Source: a virus
DNA: 64,000 nt
Virus record (IMG/VR): IMGVR_UViG_3300046368_000687
Location: 1-64,000 of that record
Reading direction: 5' to 3' (one strand)
In this document: positions 51,050 through 59,558 of the stretch, piece after piece
Layout: each line of letters opens with the position of its first letter
Position numbering within the stretch: the first letter of the stretch is position 1
Position numbers and translations under genes: made by a program
The notes under the pieces: model-generated
Database searches by the model: none
Seen by the model: the letters and a program-made list of their open reading frames with translations, nothing else
What the model was told of the DNA's origin: nothing

Positions 51050-52736
51050 AGATAAGTTAAGAGTTTTTGTAGGATGGGACAGTCGTGAAGACATTGCGTT
51101 TCAAGTATGCAAACAAACTATTTTAGATAAAGCTACTGTGCCAGTACATGTCGAGCCGCTAAAACAACGAGACCTAAGAAAAGCACAGATCTATACAAGA
51201 GAAACAGATGCACTAGCATCAACTGAATTTACTTTTACAAGATTTTTAATTCCTCACTTGATGAATTACAAAGGATGGGCATTATTTGTAGATTGTGATT
51301 TTGTATTTCTAGAAGACATTGCTAAGTTGTTTGATCAGTGTGACGACAAGTATGCGGTAATGTGTGCTCACCACGACTATACACCTAAAGAAGGACTAAA
51401 AATGGATGGTAAGCAACAGCATAATTATCCAAGAAAAAACTGGTCTAGTTGTATGCTAATCAACTGTGGACACCCAAGCAATGAAAGATTAACTGCTGAG
51501 TTAGTAAACAAAGAATCAACTACAGGTGCATTTTTACATCGATTTAGTTGGTTAAGTGATGACGAAGTAGGCGAAATTAGTCACAAATGGAATTGGTTAG
51601 TTGGATGGTATAAGGAACCAGAAGACGGTAAACCAAAAGCATTACACTATACAGAAGGCGGTCCTTGGTTTAAACAATATCAAGATTGCGAATATGCACT
51701 TGACTGGTATAGAGGAAAAATTAGATATCTAGAAACTCAAGTAGAGAATTCAAAAAAAAAATTAGAACGCAGTAAAGACAAGATGAAACTTACAATGGAT
51801 TTAGATTTGCCCGCCAAAACTAAAACCTATTTTCATAATTTATTAAACAGCTGGATAGACCCTAACGAGCATGTTTATAAATCTAAAGAAAGTATAAAAA
51901 AGTTTGAGGAGAGAAACGTGGGTATTAAAGTTGCAGCAATTGCACCGGCCGAAGACGATGGATTTAATCTTCGTAAGAAAAACGCATTATACGATCCGTA
52001 CTTAGAAGATTTTATTATCGGATGTAACGGAACTATTAGTGAGTTTGACAGAGAGAAAAAATCAGACAACACACTAATAATTCGCGGCCTGGGCGGCGGC
52101 GGACAGAAAGCTCTAAAACATTGTATTGAAAACGATCGTAATTATTATGCTATCGACACTGGCTACTTACAACCAGGAACAAAAAAAGAATATCATCGAA
52201 TTACGTACAACAATCTACAACAACAAGGCCCGATTATTGAACGCCCGTTTGATAGGCTTGAAAGATTAAAATATAAATTACCAAAATATAGAGAAGGCGA
52301 GCATATATTACTATGTCCTCCAAGTTTAAAAGTTATGAAATTTTATGGCGAAGATCTCGACAAATGGATTGCTCGTACAACAACCGAAATTAGAAAATAC
52401 ACTGATAGAAGAATTATAGTTAGGCAAAAACCAATACGTAGAGACAGAGTTACTAATGATACAATTTGGAAAGCCCTTGATAATGCATATTGTCTAGTTA
52501 CATATAATAGTATTGCAGCAACTGAAGCTCTACTACATCGTCGTCCAGCAATAGCACTTGCACCTAATGCAGCAACAGCATTATGTAATACACAAATATC
52601 TGATATTGAAGGTAATTTAAATCGCTATGGCGAAGACGAAACATATGCATTTGCAGCACACCTTTCATATTGCCAATTTACTGCACAAGAAATGCGTAAT
52701 GGAAAAGCGTGGCAAATTTTAAATGAAAGTCGTTAG
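51033..52736 (+). CDS. Glycosyltransferase fusion: GT-A domain plus KpsS-like domain
   Basis: Residues 8-235 form a GT8-like GT-A domain: RVFVGWDSREDIAFQVCKQT, RFLIPHLMNYKGWALFVDCD with a DXD-type D87-C-D89, and a LHYTEGGPWFKQY ending. A Lys-rich coiled-coil linker (235-300) joins it to a second domain (300-560) with IIVRQKP near 463 and VTYNSIAATEALLHRRPAIA near 488-507, resembling capsule-synthesis transferases of the KpsS/KpsC type. The same pattern occurs in the next gene and at 54493. The start codon is TTG 51033, preceded by CGGAG. It would add one or two sugars, with donor and acceptor unknown. Confidence 0.78.
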   Translation: MKEEIEDKLRVFVGWDSREDIAFQVCKQTILDKATVPVHVEPLKQRDLRKAQIYTRETDALASTEFTFTRFLIPHLMNYKGWALFVDCDFVFLEDIAKLFDQCDDKYAVMCAHHDYTPKEGLKMDGKQQHNYPRKNWSSCMLINCGHPSNERLTAELVNKESTTGAFLHRFSWLSDDEVGEISHKWNWLVGWYKEPEDGKPKALHYTEGGPWFKQYQDCEYALDWYRGKIRYLETQVENSKKKLERSKDKMKLTMDLDLPAKTKTYFHNLLNSWIDPNEHVYKSKESIKKFEERNVGIKVAAIAPAEDDGFNLRKKNALYDPYLEDFIIGCNGTISEFDREKKSDNTLIIRGLGGGGQKALKHCIENDRNYYAIDTGYLQPGTKKEYHRITYNNLQQQGPIIERPFDRLERLKYKLPKYREGEHILLCPPSLKVMKFYGEDLDKWIARTTTEIRKYTDRRIIVRQKPIRRDRVTNDTIWKALDNAYCLVTYNSIAATEALLHRRPAIALAPNAATALCNTQISDIEGNLNRYGEDETYAFAAHLSYCQFTAQEMRNGKAWQILNESR

Positions 52737-53649
52737 TTACTATAATGTTGTTCCAACAGTAAACAATAACAAAGAAAAGTATCTACTATTACAAAATTTT
52801 GTTAATGGAGTAAACGCTGCGGGAGATACTGGTATATTACATAAAGGATATAATCTACTAGATTGCGATGTAGGACTTATACAAGGCTGGCAACACGAAG
52901 TTGGAAAAAATGCTCCTCACTTAAAACTAAGACAAAGTGTAATTGATAGAACACAGAACAAACATGTTGTTACTGCTGATAGTAATTTGTTTTTATACCA
53001 AACAAAAACAAACCAGCCACATTGTTATCTAAGATATAGTTTTAATGGAATCTTTCCAAACACTGGAAACTACTGTGATACTATTATCGATCCAAACAGA
53101 TGGACTCAAATACAACGAGATACAGGTGCTAGGATTGAAAATGCTCGCAGGGGCAATCATATTGTATTATGTTGTCAACGTAACAAAGGCTGGAGTATGG
53201 GAGGTTACGATGTTGTAAATTGGATACACAACACTGTAAAAGAAATACGTAAATTTAGCCCAAGACATATTGTAGTTAGAGCACACCCAGGCGATAAAAA
53301 AGCAAGAGTATATCTTGACCCAAGACGCAGTCCTGTACGTAACATACCAAACTTAACAATTAGTCCATTAGGCACTCCGTTAGAAACAGATTTACAAAAC
53401 GCATGGTGTGTTGTTAACCATAACAGTAGTAGTATTGTAGGTCCTATTATTAAAGGGTATCCTGCATTCATTACTGATCCTAGTAAAAGTCAGTGTGCCG
53501 AAGTTGCACACCACGGATTTAAAAGATTAGAAAAGCCAAAAGAGTTTGACAGAGAAGCATGGCTACAACGTATTAGTATGTTTCATTGGAAATTAAGTGA
53601 ATTAAATGACGGCACTTGTTGGAGACATATGCGTCAGTTTGTCCAATAA
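52723..53649 (+). CDS. KpsS/capsule-synthesis-like glycosyltransferase
   Basis: This 308-aa protein has the same fold pattern as the C-terminal half of the previous gene: HIVVRAHPGDKKAR near residue 183, and WCVVNHNSSSIVGPIIKGYP with AF near 228-249. In the capsule-synthesis family the R-x-HP and N-S-S regions line the donor pocket. The N-terminal 150 residues include a YLRYSFNGIFPNTGNY segment. It overlaps the previous gene by 14 bases and the opposite-strand glycosyltransferase by 16 at its 3' end. It is possibly a KDO or similar sugar transferase, but this is inference. Confidence 0.72.
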   Translation: MKVVSYYNVVPTVNNNKEKYLLLQNFVNGVNAAGDTGILHKGYNLLDCDVGLIQGWQHEVGKNAPHLKLRQSVIDRTQNKHVVTADSNLFLYQTKTNQPHCYLRYSFNGIFPNTGNYCDTIIDPNRWTQIQRDTGARIENARRGNHIVLCCQRNKGWSMGGYDVVNWIHNTVKEIRKFSPRHIVVRAHPGDKKARVYLDPRRSPVRNIPNLTISPLGTPLETDLQNAWCVVNHNSSSIVGPIIKGYPAFITDPSKSQCAEVAHHGFKRLEKPKEFDREAWLQRISMFHWKLSELNDGTCWRHMRQFVQ

Positions 53650-54458
53650 CTTTCGTTACGTGGCTTGATTAAATCTTTAGGTTTGTTACTTTTACCTACT
53701 GACTTTCGATCGCCTTTTAGATGATCAATATAAGCACCTAGCCCACTATTAATAATCGGGTGCCCTTCACCATTAACCAAGTTGCCACTAATGTTATTAA
53801 TAGGTTCGTTAGGATATTTACGTTTAATCTTTTTTAGTACTTCGTCAAATACATAACTATCGTGCCATTCTTCCATACGGAATATTCCATACTCTGCATG
53901 TTCGTACACATGCTCAAATTCTTTTAAGAATTCTAAGCCAACTGGATTTTTTAAATTAATTCCGTAAAATCCGCACTCTGGCCATTTGCGTCCTCTGCCC
54001 ATATAAGCAAGCCAAGAACGTTCAGGTAAAAAACTTTTAAATGCTGCATAGTCAAATTTACTATGTACAAATGTATCAGCATCCATCCATACAATCCAAT
54101 CAGTGTTACAATGCTGTGCTGCATCAAATACAGCATATACTTTATTAGCAAAGCGTACAGCGTCCCATTTAAATTCTTTATGCCAATCTTTTGGACGACG
54201 AGCTTTTATCTCTGGCGGACATTTGCCATTTGCTTTAGGTACATTTCCCCAAGTTGATTTAAATGCATTTAATTTTGGAAGTTTTTGTTTTGCATCTAAA
54301 ATTTGTATACGTGGATCTTTGGTTACTGGATTGCAGTCTTCGGCATATAATCTTAATTTAATATCAGAGTCAATGTTTTCACTAAAACTGTTTACAAAAC
54401 GTTGCCCATATAAACTCAAAACTGGTGCGTGAAATGTAGATACTACTGTAATTGTCAT
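53634..54458 (-). CDS. GT-A glycosyltransferase (leftward)
   Basis: This 274-aa protein begins ITVVSTFHAPVLSLYGQRFV, has a clear DXD motif D126-A-D128 in DWIVWMDADTFVHS, and a CGFYGINLKNP segment where the acceptor loop lies. It is a paralogue of the glycosyltransferase at 58848, with shared NSF, LYAE and (S)DAD features. It is the only leftward gene in the cassette. Its upstream region on the minus strand has AAGGA before the ATG and a GTTAAATA late-type element, forming a divergent pair with the next gene. Confidence 0.85.
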   Translation of the reverse strand: MTITVVSTFHAPVLSLYGQRFVNSFSENIDSDIKLRLYAEDCNPVTKDPRIQILDAKQKLPKLNAFKSTWGNVPKANGKCPPEIKARRPKDWHKEFKWDAVRFANKVYAVFDAAQHCNTDWIVWMDADTFVHSKFDYAAFKSFLPERSWLAYMGRGRKWPECGFYGINLKNPVGLEFLKEFEHVYEHAEYGIFRMEEWHDSYVFDEVLKKIKRKYPNEPINNISGNLVNGEGHPIINSGLGAYIDHLKGDRKSVGKSNKPKDLIKPRNESYWTN

Positions 54459-54469
54459 TGACTTTTCCT

Positions 54470-54477
54470 TATAAATA
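54470..54477 (+). promoter_or_regulatory. Late promoter element with perfect T4 consensus (TATAAATA)
   Basis: This is the only exact TATAAATA seen in a promoter position in the window. The predicted start is near 54483, giving a 10-base leader without a ribosome site before ATG 54493. Confidence 0.65.
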
Positions 54478-54483
54478 TGTTAC

Positions 54484-54491
54484 TATTTAAC
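54484..54491 (-). promoter_or_regulatory. Leftward late-type element (GTTAAATA)
   Basis: On the minus strand GTTAAATA gives a predicted start near 54478 and a 20-base leader with AAGGA before the glycosyltransferase ATG. It lies back-to-back with the rightward TATAAATA. Confidence 0.5.
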
Positions 54492-54492
54492 T

Positions 54493-55350
54493 ATGAAATT
54501 TAAATTATGGAAAGAATACGGTGCCCTTAATTCCAAAGATGTTTTTTCTGCTTTTGAGCGGAGTTGTATTACTAATGGGCATAACATTAGTAATAGTGAT
54601 AATATTAATGATGCCGATTGCCATGTTATTTGGAGTGTGCTTTTTCACGGTAGAATGGCTCGTAACAAAGATATTTGGACCCGTTGTCGTGAACTTCGTA
54701 AACCAGTTATCGTCCTCGAAGTTGGCGGCATCAAAAGAGGTACGACGTGGAAGGTGGGGCTAAATGGAATTAATCGAGATGCTTATTTTGGGGATAGTAA
54801 TAACGATGATAGCCGTAAGCGTTTACTGGGACTCGAAGTAAAACCATGGCGTACTAGCAGCAAATATATTTTGTTATGTGGGCAGCATGATAAAAGTTTA
54901 CAATGGCAAGACATGCCACGTATGAGTAATTGGTTCTTAAATACATACGAAGAAATACGTAAACACACAGACCGTCCTATAATATTTCGACCTCATCCAC
55001 GCTGTAGACTAGAACATATAGAACGCGGACTTACACACGTAACAAGACAGGAGCCTCGACATGTTAACGGCACTTATGATTCTTTTGATATGGGCTTTAA
55101 TGATATACATTGCACTATCAGTTACAGTAGCAATCCTGGGATACATTCTATCATCGAAGGCGTTCCTGCTTTTGTTAGTACTCATAGTCTTGCTTATGAT
55201 GTGGCCAACGATATAGACTTTTTACACGATATTGAACAACCATTAATGACAGATAGAACACAATGGCTTAACGACTATGCCCATACTGAATATACTGTAG
55301 ATGAAATATCACAAGGTATTCCACTAAAAAGATTGACAGATTATCTATAA
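54493..55350 (+). CDS. KpsS/capsule-synthesis-like glycosyltransferase
   Basis: This 285-aa protein is the third member of the family: PIIFRPHPRCRLEH near residue 163 and ISYSSNPGIHSIIEGVPAFV near 209-228, in the same order as in the genes at 51033 (C-terminal half) and 52723. It also has WSVLFHGRMARNK and VIVLEVGGIKRGTTWKVGLN, the N-terminal Rossmann-type part. Donor is unknown; a KDO-type sugar is possible because the genome also encodes KdsA and KdsB. It stands alone after a divergent promoter region. Confidence 0.7.
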   Translation: MKFKLWKEYGALNSKDVFSAFERSCITNGHNISNSDNINDADCHVIWSVLFHGRMARNKDIWTRCRELRKPVIVLEVGGIKRGTTWKVGLNGINRDAYFGDSNNDDSRKRLLGLEVKPWRTSSKYILLCGQHDKSLQWQDMPRMSNWFLNTYEEIRKHTDRPIIFRPHPRCRLEHIERGLTHVTRQEPRHVNGTYDSFDMGFNDIHCTISYSSNPGIHSIIEGVPAFVSTHSLAYDVANDIDFLHDIEQPLMTDRTQWLNDYAHTEYTVDEISQGIPLKRLTDYL

Positions 55351-55367
55351 TCTGTTATTATAATATT

Positions 55368-56546
55368 ATGAGCAATTATTTACATACTATTGAAGATTGT
55401 CTTGAAACTATAGCAGGGCTGTCTCGCGATTCCAGCATTGAAATTGATAAAAGCGATAAGACTATCATGTATAGTATTGCTAGACAAGTTTATAAAGGAA
55501 GTGCGTTAACTGATAAACAGTATGCACTTATGAAAATAAAACTTGCTACATACAAAAATCAATTTTTAGAAAATAAGTTTGATAATTTTGATATAGCATT
55601 AGAATCATTACGATTGCCATTAAGAAAAATTGATCGTAGAAAGTACATCAAGATAGTTAAAATTGAAAATGTTGAATGGATTAAAATTAGATTTCCGTTT
55701 AGTAAAAAAGATATTATGAAAATTAATGCTATTCCTAAATTTAGTTATCAGCATGATAAAGGTTCGCACGAACATTACTTTCAGTTAACTGAAAAGTCAA
55801 TTGACAATATTTGCTCTCAATTTATTAATACTCAATTTGAGATAGATAAAAAATTAGTAGATTGGTATGAAGAAATAAAAGTTATCAAATCTAACCCTTC
55901 AAAATATGTACCAGGGTTGTGGAACGATGCATTATCAAACTTACCTGAAAAAGCTAATATGTATACTAAAAATTTTAGTCGTTTGCAATTGTTAGATCGT
56001 AAGCGTCAACTAGGCATTGAATACATTACTTGCGATAAAGATAATACAATAGAAAATTTAATTGCACAACGTTCGCATCCAGAAATATGTCTTACTCCAA
56101 AAGAATTTTATTTAGACGAAATAATTTTAGGATTAAAAAAACTAGAACGGTTTCCGTTGCTAGTAATAATTTCACCTGACAATCCGTTAACTGAACTTGC
56201 TGCTTTTGTTGAATCATTTGAACAACACAATTTTAATACTCAAAAACAAACAGTATTATTTAGATCTAAATCATCCGACGAATATAATGTAAACAATTAT
56301 ATTAAAGATAAAAAATTAAATAATTGGCTTGACAATAGTACAGAAGTTGTATATATTAGTAAAGATAAACTACCTAAATTATTATTTAAAAATAACTGGC
56401 AGCCTCAAGCAACTATATCAATAAGCAGTATAAGAAACAATCATAAAGTTCAAAATTATATTGATTCATTATGCGATCTTATTATATATAACGACGATAG
56501 CCCAAGTATTTTTAAAAACAAATGGAGACTAAATGGCTACGTGTAG
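55368..56546 (+). CDS. Unknown 392-aa protein coupled to UvsW
   Basis: The N-terminal half has GSALTDKQYALMKIKL and IKIRFPFSKKDIMKINAIPK, then FSYQHDKGSHEHYFQLTEKS. This stretch somewhat resembles the small HARP-like domain found before some UvsW/SNF2-type helicases, but the match is weak. The C-terminal half has an alternating strand-helix pattern (PLLVIISPDNPLTELAAFVE) without a Walker motif. I do not recognise the protein. Its end overlaps the UvsW start by 14 bases, so it is probably a partner of UvsW in recombination repair. Confidence 0.6.
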   Translation: MSNYLHTIEDCLETIAGLSRDSSIEIDKSDKTIMYSIARQVYKGSALTDKQYALMKIKLATYKNQFLENKFDNFDIALESLRLPLRKIDRRKYIKIVKIENVEWIKIRFPFSKKDIMKINAIPKFSYQHDKGSHEHYFQLTEKSIDNICSQFINTQFEIDKKLVDWYEEIKVIKSNPSKYVPGLWNDALSNLPEKANMYTKNFSRLQLLDRKRQLGIEYITCDKDNTIENLIAQRSHPEICLTPKEFYLDEIILGLKKLERFPLLVIISPDNPLTELAAFVESFEQHNFNTQKQTVLFRSKSSDEYNVNNYIKDKKLNNWLDNSTEVVYISKDKLPKLLFKNNWQPQATISISSIRNNHKVQNYIDSLCDLIIYNDDSPSIFKNKWRLNGYV

Positions 56547-57996
56547 ATTGATAATTGAAGACGAAGTAAACATTAAACTAGAAGGACTAGACGTTGATGT
56601 ACGGAGAAAGTTATCGAATGCTCTCAAGTTTGAAGTGCCTTACGCACGATATATGCCACAGTATAAACTTGGTCGCTGGGATGGAAAAGTTGCTTTTTTT
56701 GGTATTGGCGGTACTGGCTATGTTAATCATCTTGACACTGTTAGTCAAGTGCTACAAAAAAATAATGTTGAAATAGTTGATATTCAAGACAATAGACATC
56801 CTATACAATTAGACTTTACACCAGTAACAGAAAACTACTGGAAGGATCAAGGCGTAGTATGGCCAGAAGGTCATCCAGCAGAAGGCGAAGATATTATTCT
56901 ACGTGACTATCAAGTAGAAGCAATTAATAACTTTTTGAATAACCCACAGAGCTTGCAACAGATTGCTACTGGCGCAGGTAAAACTATTACCACAGCAACG
57001 CTGTCACACATAACTGAGCCGTATGGTAGAAGTCTTGTGATTGTTCCTAACAAGTCGTTAGTAGAACAAACAGAAGAGGACTATATTAACTGCGGTCTCG
57101 ATGTAGGGGTGTACTTCGGAGACAGGAAGATGTTAGGTAAGACTCACACTATTTGCACTTGGCAGAGTTTAAATATTCTAGACAAGAAGCAAAAAGACGG
57201 CTCAGCAGTGTTATCACTTGCAGAGTTTCTAGAAGGTGTAAGCACTATTATTGTCGACGAAGTACACCAAGCCAAAGCAGAAGTTCTTAAAAACCTGCTC
57301 ACTCGCAACCTACGTAATGCACCTATACGTTGGGGACTAACTGGTACAGTACCTAAAGAAAAGTTTGAGTTTGAAAGTATTCATGCTAGTCTTGGTCCTG
57401 TAATTGGCAACATCTCGGCAAAAGAATTACAAGACAAAGGTGTACTGTCAGAATGTCATGTTAATGTAGTACAATTGATTGACACAGTAGCACACAGCGG
57501 TTACCAAGAAGAATTAAAATATCTTGTTAACAATCCAGCAAGAATAGAATATATAGGCAAATTATTAAACACAGTAAAAGAATCAGGCAATACATTAATA
57601 CTAGTAGATAGAATTAGCGCAGGCGAAATGCTTGCTGAACTTATACCAGGCAGCACATTTGTAAGCGGTGCTGTTAAAAACAAAGACAGGAAAGAAACAT
57701 ATGATACAATCCGTGAAGGAACTAATGAGGTTATTATCGCGACCTATGGAGTTGCTGCCGTGGGTCTTAACATTCCTCGTATTTTTAACTTGGTTCTTTT
57801 GGAGCCTGGCAAGTCCTTTGTAAGAGTAATTCAATCTATTGGTAGAGGTGTAAGAAAGGCAAAGGACAAAGACTTCGTGCAAATATGGGACTTGACATCT
57901 ACATGCAAGTTTGCGAAGCGGCACCTTACCCAACGTAAAAAGTTTTACAAAGAGGCGCAGTACCCATTCACTATCGAAAAAGTTGATTGGAATTAA
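56533..57996 (+). CDS. uvsW: Recombination DNA helicase UvsW
   Basis: This 487-aa superfamily 2 helicase has Walker A at residues 145-151 (ATGAGKT), a DEVH box at 242-245 (IIVDEVHQAKAEVL), LTGTVPKE as motif III, and QSIGRGVRKAKDKDF as motif VI. The N-terminal FEVPYARYMPQYKLGRWDGK segment is a conserved feature of UvsW. It unwinds R-loops and branched recombination intermediates and switches replication from origin- to recombination-type in T4. It overlaps its upstream gene and ends one base before the next start. Confidence 0.95.
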   Translation: MATCRLIIEDEVNIKLEGLDVDVRRKLSNALKFEVPYARYMPQYKLGRWDGKVAFFGIGGTGYVNHLDTVSQVLQKNNVEIVDIQDNRHPIQLDFTPVTENYWKDQGVVWPEGHPAEGEDIILRDYQVEAINNFLNNPQSLQQIATGAGKTITTATLSHITEPYGRSLVIVPNKSLVEQTEEDYINCGLDVGVYFGDRKMLGKTHTICTWQSLNILDKKQKDGSAVLSLAEFLEGVSTIIVDEVHQAKAEVLKNLLTRNLRNAPIRWGLTGTVPKEKFEFESIHASLGPVIGNISAKELQDKGVLSECHVNVVQLIDTVAHSGYQEELKYLVNNPARIEYIGKLLNTVKESGNTLILVDRISAGEMLAELIPGSTFVSGAVKNKDRKETYDTIREGTNEVIIATYGVAAVGLNIPRIFNLVLLEPGKSFVRVIQSIGRGVRKAKDKDFVQIWDLTSTCKFAKRHLTQRKKFYKEAQYPFTIEKVDWN

Positions 57997-57997
57997 C

Positions 57998-58504
57998 ATG
58001 CGAATAATGACACTTGAAAACGAAAGTTTTCTATTAAATTCCTTGCCTGAAGTAATCGAAGATGATTTACGATTTGCAGTGCTTGATAACAGTAACCCAC
58101 AAGATCCGGATTTTTTCTTTAATCCGTTGATCTTTTTAGAAAGTTTTAATTCGCCAGCCATAGTAATGGAAATTGGCGGTAATGAAATTACTATGCCATT
58201 AGATTGGTGCCTTGCTGTAGGATGCAGCCAAAGCGGCAGTGACTTAGAAGTACTACCATTAACAAGTTTAAACGAAAGAGGCTTTGAAGCATTTTTGTTT
58301 AATCCGTTAACTGGTACACATCCACGCTTTGCTAAGATCGAAATTACAAATTTTTACAATGATGTAAAATGGTTTTTTCCAAAGATGCGTAACGGACATT
58401 TACTAAGCGTTCCTATCTTTGATGGAGAAAATCCTGATTGTGCATATTTTGTAAAAGATATTAATCGACAAAGTGAAATTGTTGATTACGGAAAATTATT
58501 ATAG
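57998..58504 (+). CDS. Unknown conserved 168-aa protein after UvsW
   Basis: The protein (MRIMTLENESFLLNSLPEVI...) has a central LDWCLAVGCSQSGSDLEVLP segment, LTSLNERGFEAFLFNPLTGT and a C-terminal DCAYFVKDINRQSEIVDYGK. It is compact and alpha/beta. It resembles a small unnamed gene that T4-like phages of this type carry near replication genes. There is no known function. The start at 57998 is one base after the UvsW stop; an in-frame ATG further upstream lies inside uvsW and is unlikely. Confidence 0.65.
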   Translation: MRIMTLENESFLLNSLPEVIEDDLRFAVLDNSNPQDPDFFFNPLIFLESFNSPAIVMEIGGNEITMPLDWCLAVGCSQSGSDLEVLPLTSLNERGFEAFLFNPLTGTHPRFAKIEITNFYNDVKWFFPKMRNGHLLSVPIFDGENPDCAYFVKDINRQSEIVDYGKLL

Positions 58505-58513
58505 GAGAATAAA

Positions 58514-58864
58514 ATGGGAATTAAAGCAGGAAAAATTTGGGGTAACACAGAGTTAATTCATGCAAATGGAGCACTTGAGTTCCATCGTATTGAATTCAAT
58601 AAAGGTTACAAATGCAGTGAACACGAACATCAGTTTAAATGGAACGGCTTCTTTGTTGAGTCAGGACAAATGCTTGTACGTGTATGGCAAGATGATCAAG
58701 GACTAGTTGACGAAACTATTCTTAACGCAGGCGACTTTACACAAGTTAAGCCAGGCAAGATACACCAGTTCGAAGGCCTTGAAGACGGCGTTGCATTTGA
58801 ATTGTATTGGGCAGAGTTCAATCACGATGATATTGTAAGACGCACAAGTGGCACTGAAGTTTGA
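58514..58864 (+). CDS. Cupin-domain protein
   Basis: This 116-aa protein has a single cupin barrel: CSEHEHQFKWNGFFVESGQM with a His-x-His pair and a Glu, and GDFTQVKPGKIHQFEG as the second cupin motif. It resembles the sugar-phosphate isomerase or epimerase type of small cupins, and the cupin half of the fusion at 50285. In a sugar cassette it may be an isomerase, an epimerase or a binding protein. It is preceded by AGGAG, and the next gene starts inside its end. Confidence 0.78.
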   Translation: MGIKAGKIWGNTELIHANGALEFHRIEFNKGYKCSEHEHQFKWNGFFVESGQMLVRVWQDDQGLVDETILNAGDFTQVKPGKIHQFEGLEDGVAFELYWAEFNHDDIVRRTSGTEV

Positions 58865-59558
58865 ATATGTAACAACTATGGACCAGCATTATTATGATAA
58901 TGTTGGTCGATATATGCTGAACAGTTTTTTAAAATATTCGCCAAGTAATTGTAGGATAAATCTTTATGCTGAAAATGTAAACTCAAAGTTTACAGAAACA
59001 GATAAACTTAAAGTATACGACTGGAATCATGTAGTATATCCACAGTGGAAACAATTTAAATCATCTGTGCAAAAAGAAATAAAATTTGCAAAGAAAGGTT
59101 TAACATTTATACACGCATTAGAAAATATAGATACTGATTATTTAATTTGGTCTGATGCTGATATAATGTATCGTAAAGAATTTGCAACAAAATTAATTAC
59201 AGAACTATGTCCTAAAAAATATTGTGTTGCATTATTCAGTCATGATTATCTAGGTGAAAAATATAGTGCAGAATCAGGATTTGTAATTGTAAATAAAAAT
59301 CACAAACACTTTTTTCAATTTTTAGAAACATACAAGAAAGCATATGTTAATAAGCCTAAAGAAATTACAAAATGGTATGACGGGCAGGTTTGCATGTTTG
59401 CAGCAAGTAAATTAAAATACAAAGACTTATCTGAACTAAGCATAGACAAAAATACACATACACCGCTGAATAAATGTTTTTTAAGTGAATATATGTTACA
59501 CGAAAAAGGTCCAACTAAAAAACGTTTACCGCCTGCATACTTTGAAAGTTTTAAATGA
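58848..59558 (+). CDS. GT-A glycosyltransferase
   Basis: This 236-aa protein starts at GTG 58848 (MALKFEYVTTM), overlapping the cupin gene by 17 bases; starting at the first in-frame ATG (58878) would remove the first beta strand. It has a DXD motif D103-A-D105 in DYLIWSDADIMYRKEF and AESGFVIVNKNHKHFF as the GF-x-N acceptor region. It is a paralogue of the leftward glycosyltransferase at 53634. No membrane segment is seen. Donor and acceptor are unknown. Confidence 0.8.
   Translation: MALKFEYVTTMDQHYYDNVGRYMLNSFLKYSPSNCRINLYAENVNSKFTETDKLKVYDWNHVVYPQWKQFKSSVQKEIKFAKKGLTFIHALENIDTDYLIWSDADIMYRKEFATKLITELCPKKYCVALFSHDYLGEKYSAESGFVIVNKNHKHFFQFLETYKKAYVNKPKEITKWYDGQVCMFAASKLKYKDLSELSIDKNTHTPLNKCFLSEYMLHEKGPTKKRLPPAYFESFK

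Noticed and set aside
55333-55364. TTGACA and TATAAT before the gene at 55368 as a sigma70 promoter
   Set aside because: Both boxes are good but the spacing is 20 bases, too long for a normal promoter; a second TATAAT is only seven bases away from the -35.
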